NCBI GenBank assembly: GCA_963995525.1
Contig: OZ023209.1
Coordinates: 37,060,116 to 37,124,115 of the forward strand
From: Escarpia spicata
Taxonomy: Eukaryota; Annelida; Polychaeta; Sabellida; Siboglinidae
DNA: 64,000 bases
Reading direction: 5' to 3'
Of the stretch, positions 44,468-58,100 are shown one piece after another. The notes beneath the pieces are model-generated. The model was not told the origin of the DNA. It did no database searches and saw only the letters and a list, made by a program, of their open reading frames with translations. Numbering within the stretch: the first letter of the stretch is position 1; each line of letters begins with the position of its first letter. A program made the translations under genes and the position numbers.

Positions 44468-46114
44468 TTAAGAATCTGTGTTTTCACTTTTTTCACCAGT
44501 GACAACATCATTGTACTTTTCTTGCTCTTGATTTGGTGAGCTCACTATCTCTCCCACGTTATGTACACTTTGTAATTCCACATCACTTGAATTTGTTTGA
44601 TCTTGAAGAGTCTTGATGACCTCACTTGTGGTGACAGCTACAGCGGCCAAGGTCACTGGTCGGGGATTCATGTAGTTCGTCAGGTAGTTCAACTTCCCTG
44701 GCAAACTCATCCGACGCACTAACGGGGGATTTGTAGCATCGAGCTTCGTCAGAAAGTCAACGTATTCACTAGTTTCCTGCATCAGATTCTCCACCTGTTC
44801 ATCATCGAGCATTGATACGCTCGCGACGCTCTCGCTGTCAGTGTCAGAGAACTCATCAAGGAGATTGTCATGACTTGCCCGGCGAAGTCGGAGGAAACAT
44901 CGCCGTACGACATCCTTCGTCTGCTGCACACGCTCCATCACTTCGGCATTTGTGCTCATGGTGCGCTCGCGTTCACTGTTGTTCTCGCTGTCCGGCGATG
45001 ACGTTGCGGCACTGAATGCCAGTGACTTCTCTGAGTCTGGGCTGGTGAGTGTAAGCGCAACGGAAACGTTCCGTTGTGGAGATGCTTCTCTTCTTTCGGG
45101 AACTTCCTCATTGTGTTTCTCAGGGACATTTTTTGTAGTTTTTGTAACGTCGGCTGCATTATCACTGACTTTCTCAATGTCTATGGGCGTAATGGTTTTA
45201 GCGACTGTAGCACTTCCTATGTTGATGGTCTTCTCAAAGTTTCTGACTTTGTTGAACACTGTAGATTTATCAATTCCTGTCACTGTTGTGGGATCCACCC
45301 CCTTGTTGGTGTACATCACTGGCAACTTCATCTGCTGCTTTGATATCACCATTCTGCCTTTACTCAACGGCATGCATTTCTCTCCGATGAGTGGCTCTGT
45401 GAAAGAAATGTTCTCACTGCTAGCCACTAGATTTTCATTTTGGCCTGCATTTTCACTTTTTCTTTCATTTTTCTCACTGTCATTGTTACAGATGTGCACA
45501 GTAAGACCTGAAGTTTGTTTATTTGAACTATCACCAGTACTATCATGAACAAGATCGAATTCTTCAGTTATGTTTTCAGGTTCATCTCTGGTAATATTAC
45601 AGTCTGTTTTATGGGGGACATCTGTGCAGTTTTCAGTACTTGTTTCAGCATGTACATCCTCTTCCATGGAAACTGCAATTTCCCCTGAAAGTTCAGGTAA
45701 AATAGTGTGATGCTGTTTGTCACTGCCAGGTGAATCGGTATTTTGAATGACCTCTGTCATCGCTGGTTTCCCAGACTCTGGACACAAGGTATGATCCATG
45801 TCACTCATGGTTGTATTCAAACACTGCCATTGATTTGCATCACTACTAGTTTCCCCTGTCTGTGACACAGCCTTCACCCCAAGCTTCTTTGCTGTCAAAG
45901 TGCCATAGCTTTGATCAGATTCCTTCGGTGGGGGTGATGGTGTCTCTGCGCCCACCCCCATCCCGCGGTCTCCCATTTCCTGTCGCAGTTTTGCTTCCGC
46001 ACGAAGTTGGTGGATTTCATCACTGATCTTTTCCAGTCTGAATAAGGCATCTGCATAGCTCCCCTTTGCATATGAGACCCCTTGCTCTAGTTGGGTGACG
46101 TACTTCTTGCAGTC
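44468..46114 (-). CDS. SH3BP5: SH3BP5 last exon, coiled-coil end and long tail
   Basis: 548 codons plus stop. The acceptor TTTTCAAAACAG precedes 46114. Starts DCKKYVTQLEQGVSYAKG in phase 0. The frame remains open 22 codons upstream to an ATG at 46180, but the splice acceptor and family alignment favour 46114. Confidence 0.88.
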   Translation of the reverse strand, partial: DCKKYVTQLEQGVSYAKGSYADALFRLEKISDEIHQLRAEAKLRQEMGDRGMGVGAETPSPPPKESDQSYGTLTAKKLGVKAVSQTGETSSDANQWQCLNTTMSDMDHTLCPESGKPAMTEVIQNTDSPGSDKQHHTILPELSGEIAVSMEEDVHAETSTENCTDVPHKTDCNITRDEPENITEEFDLVHDSTGDSSNKQTSGLTVHICNNDSEKNERKSENAGQNENLVASSENISFTEPLIGEKCMPLSKGRMVISKQQMKLPVMYTNKGVDPTTVTGIDKSTVFNKVRNFEKTINIGSATVAKTITPIDIEKVSDNAADVTKTTKNVPEKHNEEVPERREASPQRNVSVALTLTSPDSEKSLAFSAATSSPDSENNSERERTMSTNAEVMERVQQTKDVVRRCFLRLRRASHDNLLDEFSDTDSESVASVSMLDDEQVENLMQETSEYVDFLTKLDATNPPLVRRMSLPGKLNYLTNYMNPRPVTLAAVAVTTSEVIKTLQDQTNSSDVELQSVHNVGEIVSSPNQEQEKYNDVVTGEKSENTDS

Positions 46115-49100
46115 CTGTTTTGAAAATAATAATGAAGATACAGTTTTTAACCTAGTTGATGCTTCTGGTTCTATTATCATTTCATATGAAACATAGTATT
46201 TTTTTTTAATGCCTAATAGCAGTGCTCTTTATTTTTATTACTGGGCTCATCATCCAATTTGCTTAGCCAAAATAAATATATTTTTAGCCATTGGCTAATG
46301 ATTAGCATGAGTATTATTGTAAAATTTAGTACTTGAAAACTTCACAAGTAGTTGCTGGAGTATGAAAATGTTATGTTATCGTATTATGAAAACTATTCAC
46401 TATCAAAAGTACCATATTGTTCATGGTAACTGTGAATGATCTACTTAATTAACCACAGGCACACCTATTTAATATATTATGGTAAAATCAATGCTATAAA
46501 ATAACATTCAGAAAGCAAATACTACTGTACTTTTTTTACTACTGTAAGTTTTTCTAGCCATAATCATTCAGTTATGAATGTACCTACCTCCATATGCTGG
46601 TGAAATTTAGCCTTGAGTTCAAAGTAAGGCCTACAAGAAATATGGGAAAATTAAATATTTTATGTTCAAATATGACAAGTAACATTGGGTATATTAGTTA
46701 TGACAATAAAGAATATACTATACAGAGCAATACTCAAACCAAACAACAGTGCAGACTATTGCAAATGAATGCACTCTAAAAAATTGCATAACTAATTTGT
46801 ATAAACTGTGAAACTGCCATGTAATGTAGTATGCAAATTATGGCAATAATGTTTTTCAAATGTATGGAAGACAAACAAACAACTTCTACAAATTTAGACA
46901 ATTTAGAAATTGGCCCCACTTTGTTCAGATCTCTATAACAGCTGACTCGGTGCCCTGTCAGCTTATAACAAGATTGAGCAAGATTGCCATCTAATGTAAC
47001 AAACTCCAGATCTCAAGTCATTGGATAATCGAAACACCAACATAATTATAATGTTAGTCATTACTATTCAAGGAAGTCAGAAATAACTTCAAGAGCTGAG
47101 ATCATTAAAGCATTATTCCACAACTAAATTTTCAATAACTGGCCCTTGTAACAACTTAATTATAATTTCTTACGAATAAGAGGATGTGTTTTTTCAAAGA
47201 TTAAAGGTATGACAAGATTTTACCACGAGGCACCTATTAGGACTTGGCAATAACTCTCTTATGACAAGACACCTGCTAGGACTTGGCAATGGCTCTCTTA
47301 TGACAAGGCACCTATCAGGACTTGGCAATGACTCTCTTGTGAAAAGGCACCTATCAGGACTTGGCAATGACTCTCTTGTGAAAAGGCACCTATCTGGGCT
47401 TGGCAGTGACTCTCTTGTGACAAGGCACCTATCAGGACTTGGTGGTGGCTCTCTTGTGACAAGGCACCTATCAGGGCTTGGCAATGACTCTTTTATGATA
47501 CGACACATATCAGGACTTGGTAATCGTTCTCTTGTGACAAGGCACCTATCTGGGCTTGGCAATAGATCGCTTGTGACGAGGCACCTATCAGGATTTGGCA
47601 ATGACTCTTTTCTGACAAGGCACCTATCCGGGCTTGGCATTGACTCTCTTGTGACACGGCACTTATCGGGACTTGGCAATTACTCTCTTGTGACAAGGCA
47701 CCTACCCGGGCTTGGCAGTGACTCTCTTGTCAAAAGGCACCTATCAGGACTTGGTGATGGCTCTCTTGTGACAAGGCACCTATCAGGGCTTGGCAATGAC
47801 TCTTTTATGGCACGACACATATCAGGACTTGGTAATCGTTCTCTTGTGACAAGGCACCTATCAGGACTTGCCAATTACTCTATTGTAACAAGGCACCTAT
47901 CAGGACTTGGCAATGACTCTCTTCTGACAAGGCACCTATCCGGGCTTGGCATTGACTCTCTTGTGACACCTATCAGGACTTGGTAATGGCTCTCTTCTGA
48001 CAAGGCACCTATCAGCACTTGGCAGTAGGTCTCTTGTGATAAGGCACCTAGCAGAACTTGGCAATGACTCTTGTGACAAGGCATCCAGCAGGACTTGGCA
48101 ATAGATTTCTTGTGACAAGGCACCTATCAGGAATTGGTAATGGCTCTTTTGTGACAAGGCACCTATCAGGACTTGGTAATAGTTCTCTTGTGACCAGGCA
48201 CCTATCACCTACCGGGACTTGGTAATGGCTCTCTTCAAGTCTTTCTGCAACACCTTCACAAGTTGCTCCGCTTCGTTGAACAGACCTGCTGTGTGCTGAT
48301 GTTCCAATTCACTCTCTAATCTCTCCGTCTCCGCTTCGTTTACCTGGCCACACACAAATTGGCAATGTTATTGTAGTATTCTAGGTAATCTACTGGTAAA
48401 TAAAACATCCTTAAAGCATTATTGAAGAAAATCAAACACTTAAGATGGCATAGCTTTGGACACAACAGGATGAGCAATCATTAACAATCACAAGGACAGA
48501 CAGAAGCAAGTAACAAAGCACTTCAAAAGTTAGGATTTGGCTGACAATCTAGGAGTGAACATATGAGTTGTAACGTGTGATGGACATTTTACATGAAGCA
48601 TATTGTGCCTGAAAGCCACCAAGGGTACAACTATTTTGATAAACAATTTCTCTTGGGACCAATTTATTTATACATTTCTTGAAACTAAATGCTACTAATT
48701 GTAGTCATTAAATATCAATTAATTATCTATCTAATTAATTTAAAATAATTAGAATGACATTTTAGCACATGTAAATACTTTCATTAAAAACTCCATTGTC
48801 TTTATATATATATATAACATAGTTGAGCCTTGTTATAACGGTTTTGATATAGTGCCGTCGGCTGAGGACCCCAACATTTCTGCCATCAGGGAGGAAATGG
48901 GCGCTATGGTGAACTACTGATATTCATGACATTCTCCTAAAAAAAATTATTTTCAAAGACTGTTGACGGAAAATAAATGCAAGGTAGAAGTACAACTGTA
49001 CAACGAATCTGCAGGAACGCGGATTGCGTGTTTTGTGTTGCCATCATCATCAATCATGTTTCACACCACTCTATTGTACAACTAAAGCTTGGTACATGTA

Positions 49101-52100
49101 TATGTGATGTACTCCTAGTGTTAAATTGCTTTGATTATGTTCAATTTCCATCCTAGTTTCCTAGTTGTTTCCAGCACTCGGCAACGTTCTATTAACTGAC
49201 TAGTCTGTATATATTGTGGTTACAATGTTATGATCTTATGAGGTCTCATTCAACTAGCCAGCCTTTTTCAGAACATTATCGCCAAGCCGACCTTTCTATG
49301 CTGGCACTGAGGGTGATCACTGCCAGGGTGCTTGTCGTCCTCAGTGGTTCTTTTACATCCCAAATTGAGATGGGACCGACATTAACGTGATCTCCGAGTC
49401 ACGAGGGATACACAGTCCCCAATGTTGAGAGCCAGGTGTTTACACCAAATATACCATACCTGCCCGGTCCGGGTATTGAACTAGGGGTGCCAGCATGTCA
49501 AGCGGATGTGCTAACACTACACTATCGCGCCCCCCCCATTAACTGTAGGTACAGTAAATGTGGAGCCAGGTATTGCTTGTTTTGCACTGACATTAACTGC
49601 CTTTCTCTCCTGCCAATCCTGGAATCCACGAGGCACCTATCAGGACTTTGCAATGACTCTCTTGTGACAAGGCACCTATCCGGGCTTGGCAATGGCTCTC
49701 TTGTGACAAAGCACTTATTGGAACTTTGCAATGGCTCTCTTATAACAAGGCACCTACCAGGGCTTGGCAATGACTCTCTTGTAACAAGGCACTTACTGGG
49801 ACTTTGCAATGGCTCTCTTGTTACAAGGCACCTACCAGGGCTTGGCAATGACTCTCTTGTAACAAGGCACTTACTGGGACTTTGCAATGGCTCTCTTGTT
49901 ACAAGGCACCTACCAGGGCTTGGCAATGGCTCTCTTGTAACAAGGCACTTATTGGCACTTTGCAATGGCTCTCTTATGACAAGTCACCTATCAGGGCTTA
50001 TTCGCAATGGCTCTCTTACGACAAGGCACCTATCAGGGCTTGACAATGGCTCCTTTGGTGGCTTGTAAATTGTAATAAAGATTCCCAAAATAATAATAAT
50101 AATGCAGCTTAGTTGGTAGTTGGGAAGACCAGCATAAGATGGGCTTGGTTAACGCTGCATCGCACATGGTTAACGCTGCATCGCATACAAATATTAGCTT
50201 TTCGCTATGAGCATATCTTACTGGTGCACCAATAATATAAATTTATAATCCACATATGAAACAATGAATTGTAATATTTTTCAGCATGGTAAATGTGCAG
50301 TCTAAATTGGTATTTTGAGATTTATTGAAAGACAAAGTTAAAGCCATTCTTTGAGAATTTTTATATCTTTGTAATGTACGCAATTATTAAATAATCCTGT
50401 TAATTATGATTATTTCATGTAATTCTATGCCTTTATTTCATTAGAATTATGTTTTATTAATCACTAGTGACCCTGACAATATATCAAAAAAATAAGTGCG
50501 TATGCGCAGTTTTAATTTTGGCCCCACCTTCACGATCTGTATAAGGCATGCTCATGAATATTCGGGACTGTCCGTCAGACTTCGATTAGCTATGCCGAGT
50601 TAATAGATGCAAGAAAAAACGTCATCAACATGTGTGTATTTGGATTAGCCATCGCCATGCGAACGAGTTGTGACCGTTAAAATTATCAAAAGGAAACGAG
50701 GACCAGCTGCTGTTTATGTCACAGATTCAGCCAAAAAAGAAAAAAATATATGGAATAAATGGAGAATGAACATAATGACAGTTCATGATGTCATATTGTT
50801 ATTGAAGGATTTGCATTGCTTTTGTTGGAATAAATCACCTATGGTACTATCATGTTCATTTTTCACTAGGTACATTTGGCTATACATTTTAAAGTTTTGT
50901 TTTAATGAAACGTTTAGGTAACAGAAACTTATTGAAGCCGAGAAACATTCAATAATGAAACCATTTAGTTTGCACCATAAATTCAGCTGCTATTTCCATA
51001 AGCAGTATAAATGCAACATTACACATCGCATGAAATACTGTATGATATTAAAATAGCATAGTTGGTTATGTACTTTCCTATAGATTTACACTACTCTCAG
51101 TATAGTTCATTTAACACAAACTTGTTTCAACAAATTTTGAAGAATATGCTGTAGAACACAATCCAAACATGATGAGCATAAGAAAGCATCAATTTTATTA
51201 TGTACTCCTATTTTGCAACGATTGCACAAATCCATTTGAAACATGTGTGATGTAGTGATGTACATATTCCCAGCAGAAGCCATACGGAACTAATGTGGCA
51301 GAACTAATGCAGACATCTTCTTCACTACTGTGTCAGTTAACACATTGTCCAATTAATAGCACTGCTATACATTTTGATACACAAAGCTATCAGATGCACA
51401 CATCCATTTGAAACATGAAGTGATGTACAACTTCCCAGTAGATGTCGCACAGAACAGAATTGGGCAGAACAAAGTCAGGCACTATCTTATGTTAGGTGAC
51501 CCATTGTCCAATTAATGGCACTGTTGAGTAGAGCTCTTCAATTTCCTCTTTCCATCAGCTTGCCTATTTTAAAACTGTTGATGGTCAAAATGTTCCTGCA
51601 AATAAACAATTTGAATTTAGGAAACTGAGCATAAATATGTTCGCCGACTCCCGTCGTCAACAATCCTTACGGGTTATGGGAAAGTGAAGTAAAGAAGCAT
51701 AAATATGAATTAACTAATTCAACACTGTGAAGATTAAGTCAGTTTAGATATTGGATTATGGAACTTATCACCAAGTGTACAGCTGGCTAAATGGGAAAGA
51801 AATACAAGAGAGCCTTGTTATGCCTAAAATCCCAATCCATTAATTTGGCCAACTTTGAATTTGCTTCTACATACACCTGTACTTACCTGTATGCATTGGT
51901 CAAATCCAGTGCACTCCAGATAACTCGAACTCACATAAGTTGATTTTCGCTAAGTTAAGTCAATCTTTTCCCTTGGTCCTGGCATAGGTCCCACTAAGGG
52001 GACCTTCTGATAACTTTCTATTTATCAGAAGTTCCATTTATCAGTATTGTCATGGGTCCCTGGAGGTTCGACCTTATCCAGAGTGCACTGTATATTTTTC

Positions 52101-55100
52101 TTTATTCTTTCTCTAATAATTAATGTTATATATATATATATGTATGGGCCATTCTCTCGAAAAGTGTACAGTAACGGTAAAATAACATGTCAAAAGTAAA
52201 CGTGTAATTTGTATGTTTTTAACGAGTACTATTAATATCAAATGTGCTATTCACATGAAGCAGCACAGCTTGCTCTGATCTATTATTAGATTAAAAAAAT
52301 ATATTCATGGATAAGAACTTATGTATTATACTACAGTGCAGATCTGCTAGTGCCCAAAGTTTGTGAATACATCGCAAAATTCTGTGGCAACACGGTATTG
52401 TGTACTTTTTAATAAACCTAAAACTTTTATATTGAATGATGACAAGCCAGCCAGGTTTACTAACAATTGTAGCTGTAGCATTAGAAACAATTAACATGTG
52501 ACGTATGAATCTCACATTTTCAGGTTTTGGTTCAAATAAGTGGGGAAACAGGAACTTTTCAAAAACGGCTTACTGGAAAGGCAATACCCGTAGACACACA
52601 GGCCCAACCCGCACTGACTGCTGCCATCGCCATCGCTCCTGCGCGGGCCATCGGATTGATGGGTTGGATGTTATAATTATACTTAATCAAAAAGTTACCC
52701 AGTGGACGGCATTAGATTTAGAAGCAGGATAAATAAACAATGCATAAGCTTCCTGCATTGTTAAAAGTATACATTTAGTCTACAAATTGCTGATTTAAAA
52801 AGCCATTGCTTGCAACAACTCACCTCGAAATCTGCCATGTTGACAGTGTGTGATGTCACCAGTCTCTGTGTGTTTCACTGCGCGGGCATGAATATTCATT
52901 ATATTCGGGCTGCATATTTAATCATCCATGTTGCAGCAAGCTCAAAGTGATTCGCGTAAACACAATTATTTATTGGCTTTTTGCACAGATAACACCCAAA
53001 TTGTGCATAAACATGCAAGACATAAGTAGCAGAGAAAGTAGTTATGGGAAATTATCACGTTTTGATACAGTACATATCAAATGTATATTAGCTTATAAAG
53101 AATCGCTTTAATCCAATACTGAACATACTCATTGTAGTTTTCAATGTTTAGTTTTGAAACTATAGCACTGCGTGTGTCAACTCATATGCCGGTTTGCCTG
53201 CTGAGATCCAGGTTATTATTTAAGGTTCCATTAGGTCATTGGTACACAATCTATTTCATTACTCTCAGGGCCTCACCCAGAGATCCGTCCACCTGTCATT
53301 TGGACGGTTAAAATTCGAAAATTGCATTTTTGGACGGTTTGAAATTGATTGTGGACGGGTCCGTCCATGTCATTTTTTTGTGCGGGGCCATCCATGCCAT
53401 TTTTACGACATCACTGAAACTGCAGAGAAGCCAGTTACAAAATCTACTGAGACTGGTTTTGAAAATCACCCACCCGGATCGTCTAGCCAGCTGCTGGACA
53501 CATGCCAAAAACCAATTAAGCCAGGCCTGGAAATGCTAGGGTAATTGTCACCTTACTGCTAGGGGTGGTTGCTTGAAAGGGAGCCAACACTTGCTTAGAC
53601 TAAATAATCCTACATGATGTCAATGTCAGGGCGGGGAGATACAATAAGCACTTGCCGATTACGACACGATATTGAAAAACGGATGGAATTCTGCGTAATC
53701 AACATTTCGAAACGGGATTTGTGTTTTTGAACGGAAGCTACATAAATGCTGAAAGAGTAGAATCACCAACACCGTAAACGATACTGACTTTATTGGTGAC
53801 ATTCTGAAACAAACATGATTACCATGCAATGGTATTCGTTTAGTTTGGTGGATTTATGACGCAGGATTTAAAAAACGCACAAGGCAAATCGTTTCGAGTG
53901 TCATTGGCGCCGGTGCTACCTCGTGTCAACCGACGTAAGCAGAGACGTGGGTGGAAGGCACTAACATAAACCGTCTCGTGATCGTTGTCTGGCTGTCTGC
54001 TAAGCACATTGAAGACATGTTGCTAATTAAATGTAATTGTCACATCGTTAGAACAGGTATAAGTGTACATATTCTGGTTTTAAACACAAAACTCGAAGGA
54101 CTAACAACAGCTTAGGTTACGCTGACTCAAAGTGCTATATCCCGCGTTTCGTAGTTCTAACAAATTCCGTTGGATGGCGTCATATTTAGTCCTAGCTAAA
54201 ATGGTTTAACAAATTTATCAGCATCAGTGATTTGAATATTCATAATTGTTAATATGATTGTTTGTGTATTTGTTTACTAATATATTAAGTACTGCTGTAT
54301 TACAAACGACCATGCATTTATGTTATTGTATGACAGTAATTATTTTATTATTTAAATTGATTATGTATGGTTGTTATTATGTTGCAAATATTGCACAAAT
54401 AAATATTGTTAGAAAAGTTAACCACACAGTAAAAGTATTATTTAGATGCAGAGATCAAAACATTGTGATATTTTAAATATTTGATAGAATTTATTTTTTG
54501 AAGTTTATTTTGAAATAAAATGTTATTTTTCTGAACAGAAATGGGATTCTTTTTCACTTTTAAACAGAAAATGTGTCAGTTGACACATAATTTGTTTTTT
54601 CTTAAATATTTTTATTTTTTATTTTTCCTTTTCTGAAATGGAATTTTGAACAGGAATTGAAACAGAATTTGCCTTTTTTTAATATATACTCATAGTTGTT
54701 ACTGTGTTTTAAAAAGTATATCTTTGTTGTCATACTTATACTGCTATTACTACTTACATTTTTGATCACTCATGAGATGTGCATTCAGCCATGCTCTCTG
54801 CCTTGCCTTCATAAATGGTAACATGTACTTTTAAAATTTATTTATATATTTTATGATTGGACACATTAAGTATGATTACCAAAATTTATCATGCAGGAAT
54901 ATATACTCATAGTTGCATAGCAGGCCGATTGCAAGTTCGATCGCGCATCCTATTGCCTGCCAGAGTGTGTTTCGTAGCATGTCGAAACAAAATTTGGACT
55001 GGCAAAAATGTTATCCTGGGTGAGGCCCTGACTACTGTACATAGATGAAATATGTCCAGTTCAACATTTGATAGTGTATCACATTGACACTGTTGACACT

Positions 55101-58100
55101 TTTAATAAGCTTTATAAAAATGCATATAGCCACACAGCCATCACAATAAAACTTCAATGGCAGTCTTCATGCAGCGTGTATGCCAGTCATCATCATAGCA
55201 CTCCTGGGAACACATTACTGCATCTCACTTAAAATGCAGTCTCATTTTGTGGAACACGACTACCGCATTTTAACATGTAAAGTGTATATTCTTAAAATAC
55301 AAAACTAGAAGATTCTGCAACTACGATGTATGTTGGATGTGGTTTTTTTAATGAATAAATGTTTCTACCCACCCTTGTTGTTGCATGATTCAGCATTTCC
55401 TGCCATGCTGGGTCAAATGGCTGACCCTTCTTGAAGTAGCCCTGCTCTGCTAGAAAAACCATCTCCTTGGCAGCCATCAGCTGACTGCAGGCACGGTCAA
55501 ATCTTAGCGCGGCATTTTGGGTCTCTATCTGAGCCTGCACAAAATTAGGAAATAGGTTGATGAAAAAATAGGAAAAATATGTATCTGCCGTAAACAAAAC
55601 TACAAACTTTGGACCTGTATTCTCAAGACTGACAAATGTCATACACAGAAAATCTAATACCAAAATAAATGCCAGCTCCATTCATGTACAAAACCTGTAG
55701 AAAGATGTTTTATGTGAACATTGGCCTTATCGTCCACATGAGAACACATCACACAAAATTATCAAATATTCTGCCGTCACAAGAAATGAGATGATGTCAT
55801 GATCTTCATCGCTCCGATGGACAAGAGAGAAGTTATGGCATTGACACTGGCTCATCACATGCGGTGATTTCACTTCATGATTCATCTCTGTGCCATCATT
55901 TTTTACCTGATGGACACTTGTAAGTCTACGAATGACACCACGCGGATGTTTGTAGAACTATAGGGCACTCCTAACGGACTGTCATATGTTGTTTCAGTAT
56001 TCCGCCAAGATGTATGCACCAAACTGCACTGCAAAACAATCTTTTATGAAATGCGCATGTAAGATGCTTAACTCGCATGATAAATGGTATAATGTGATTG
56101 GTTTTCAAACTTTGTCTAAGAAGCTACATATCATGGAGCACATATCTCTGGCTTATATCTGGTCAGAGAAAATTCTGTTTAGCATTATCGCTGTGTACAA
56201 AATGCACCCAGACTTTTAGGTAAAAAATTAAAGAAAAAATGGCGTATTATACACAGAAACGTACGCTAAGAATCAGAAATGAGAGACGTAAAAAAGGCTG
56301 AAATGTTTATTGCAGATTTGTTAATAAAATGTGATATTAAATGATTTTTAAAATCAAAATGCAATATAATATATGTCTTTTTTGTCAGAACGTGATATAT
56401 CCCTACAGCATGTGCACTATGCATAGTTGGTAGAGGGGCAAGATGGTGCTAACTGGCTGAAAAGGATATCCTGTTTTATGGTAAAAAAACAGATGGCGTT
56501 TATCACGTTTTAAAAACAAACTCTTTTGTGAATGTCATTTAGCAGGGATATATGTCGTGTTTTGGTTTAAATTAGATATCGCACTAACTCAACATGTAGT
56601 ATAACAAAATTAATTGGTCTTTGTTCTGACGAAATTTCTGAAATGTCTTTTGTTGTGTTTTGCCCTTAAGCCCTTCATATTAATGTCAACAAATTTAGAT
56701 AACATTATTTATAAGATTTCCATAAAATTGCCCCAAACAAACTACCATGATGGGGGTATATTTTTTATATACAGTGTATATTAAAATTTACAAACCTCTT
56801 TCAAATGCAGCCGTGCTTCATAATAAGGTCTGGCTTTTTCTATACAGCTGCCAACCTTCTTGGCCAAGGCATTCAACTGTTGGGTTGATTCGGTCAAATT
56901 CTGTCTAAAATTTGCTCTTGCTTCCTGTAAAGAAATTATGTACCATTTAATAACGTTATGTCAAAAGATGGGCATTAATGTTGTTTCTTGGCTACTGTGG
57001 CCTAGATAATATGGAAAGCAATTACACTAACAATACCAAAACATATATATTCGCTGTGAAATAAATTACTGGCAGTTTTACCAAAGGCAACATTTATTTT
57101 ATGTAAATAAAATACAATAAGCAAACATGCACCATTCATTAGAGTTGAAGACTGAAATAAAATTTAAATATTTATGAAACTTTGTATTCATAAACATAAT
57201 AGTCTTGTCACGTAATGTGCCAAATATGAAGCCTTGTTCATTGTGAATCAACTCATGTCACTAAACCCGCTCAAACATGGTCATTTGCATGTCACAGCCA
57301 GTCAGATGTTGCTGTCGTCATCACAGGTAGCGAGGCTATCATCTTTAAACATGGCTGCCATTTTTAAGCGAAAGTCAAGCTATTAAAAACTAATGTCCTA
57401 CGGCCAAATTTATTGATTTGATATGAAAGTTAGTTAATAAGTTAGATAATAAAATTCTGAGTACGGCAATACTCATGATAACTTTATATTTTCATTATTG
57501 TCTAACATATGGGGAGAAAGTCAAGGAAAACATAAAACAAATGTATTGTTCTCCATGATATTTCTTTACTTCAGTTTTTGTAATGTTATGACATAGATGA
57601 TCCATTTATAACTTTCTTATGAAATTGTATGCAATTTGCAATAATTCTGTCATTTTAGATATCATCTGTACTGTTTTTCTTTATGTTGTTGCCACATCGA
57701 AACCAAAATGTACCTCCATCTGGTGTGTATAAATAGGAACATTACCATACAGACTTCATTTCCCTGTTATGGCAAAACAGTTTCGCAGATTTGCAAGAGA
57801 TTTTGTGAAAATAAGTAAATGTAGATTATGTATTACACACTAGTGATGTCAGACACATAACAAATAAGTTATGCATATGATTTATTAACCTAATAACTAC
57901 TTCAGAAGCTGTGCCAGCCATTAGCCTATAAATGTTATGTTTAAACTTCTGACTTTGAATATATAAATTCAATAAAATATTTATATCAAGTTATATGATC
58001 GGCAATTACATATTGCTTTACACGTAATCTGTTTCCAAACGTATGGCCCAATAATACCTTTAAAGGTGATGCCGCAGTAATAAATTTTAACTGCCCTTTG

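Noticed and set aside
44812..45548. Plus-strand frames of up to 198 codons opposite the SH3BP5 last exon
   Set aside because: Antisense shadows of a long open coding exon, with low-complexity hydrophobic sequence and no domain.
47261..47986. A 241-codon plus-strand frame with 13-residue repeats (like SLVTRHLSGLGND), and its minus-strand counterparts
   Set aside because: It is the translation of the 39-bp intronic minisatellite. The unit length is a multiple of three and lacks stops, so several frames are open on both strands.
47222..50060. Regular repeats that could be mistaken for a CRISPR array
   Set aside because: The units are contiguous without unique spacers, the context is an animal intron, and the unit derives from the neighbouring exon.
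49436..50068. A 210-codon frame ending in the same repeats
   Set aside because: Its first third reads through the SINE and the rest through the second minisatellite. No start context or conserved domain.
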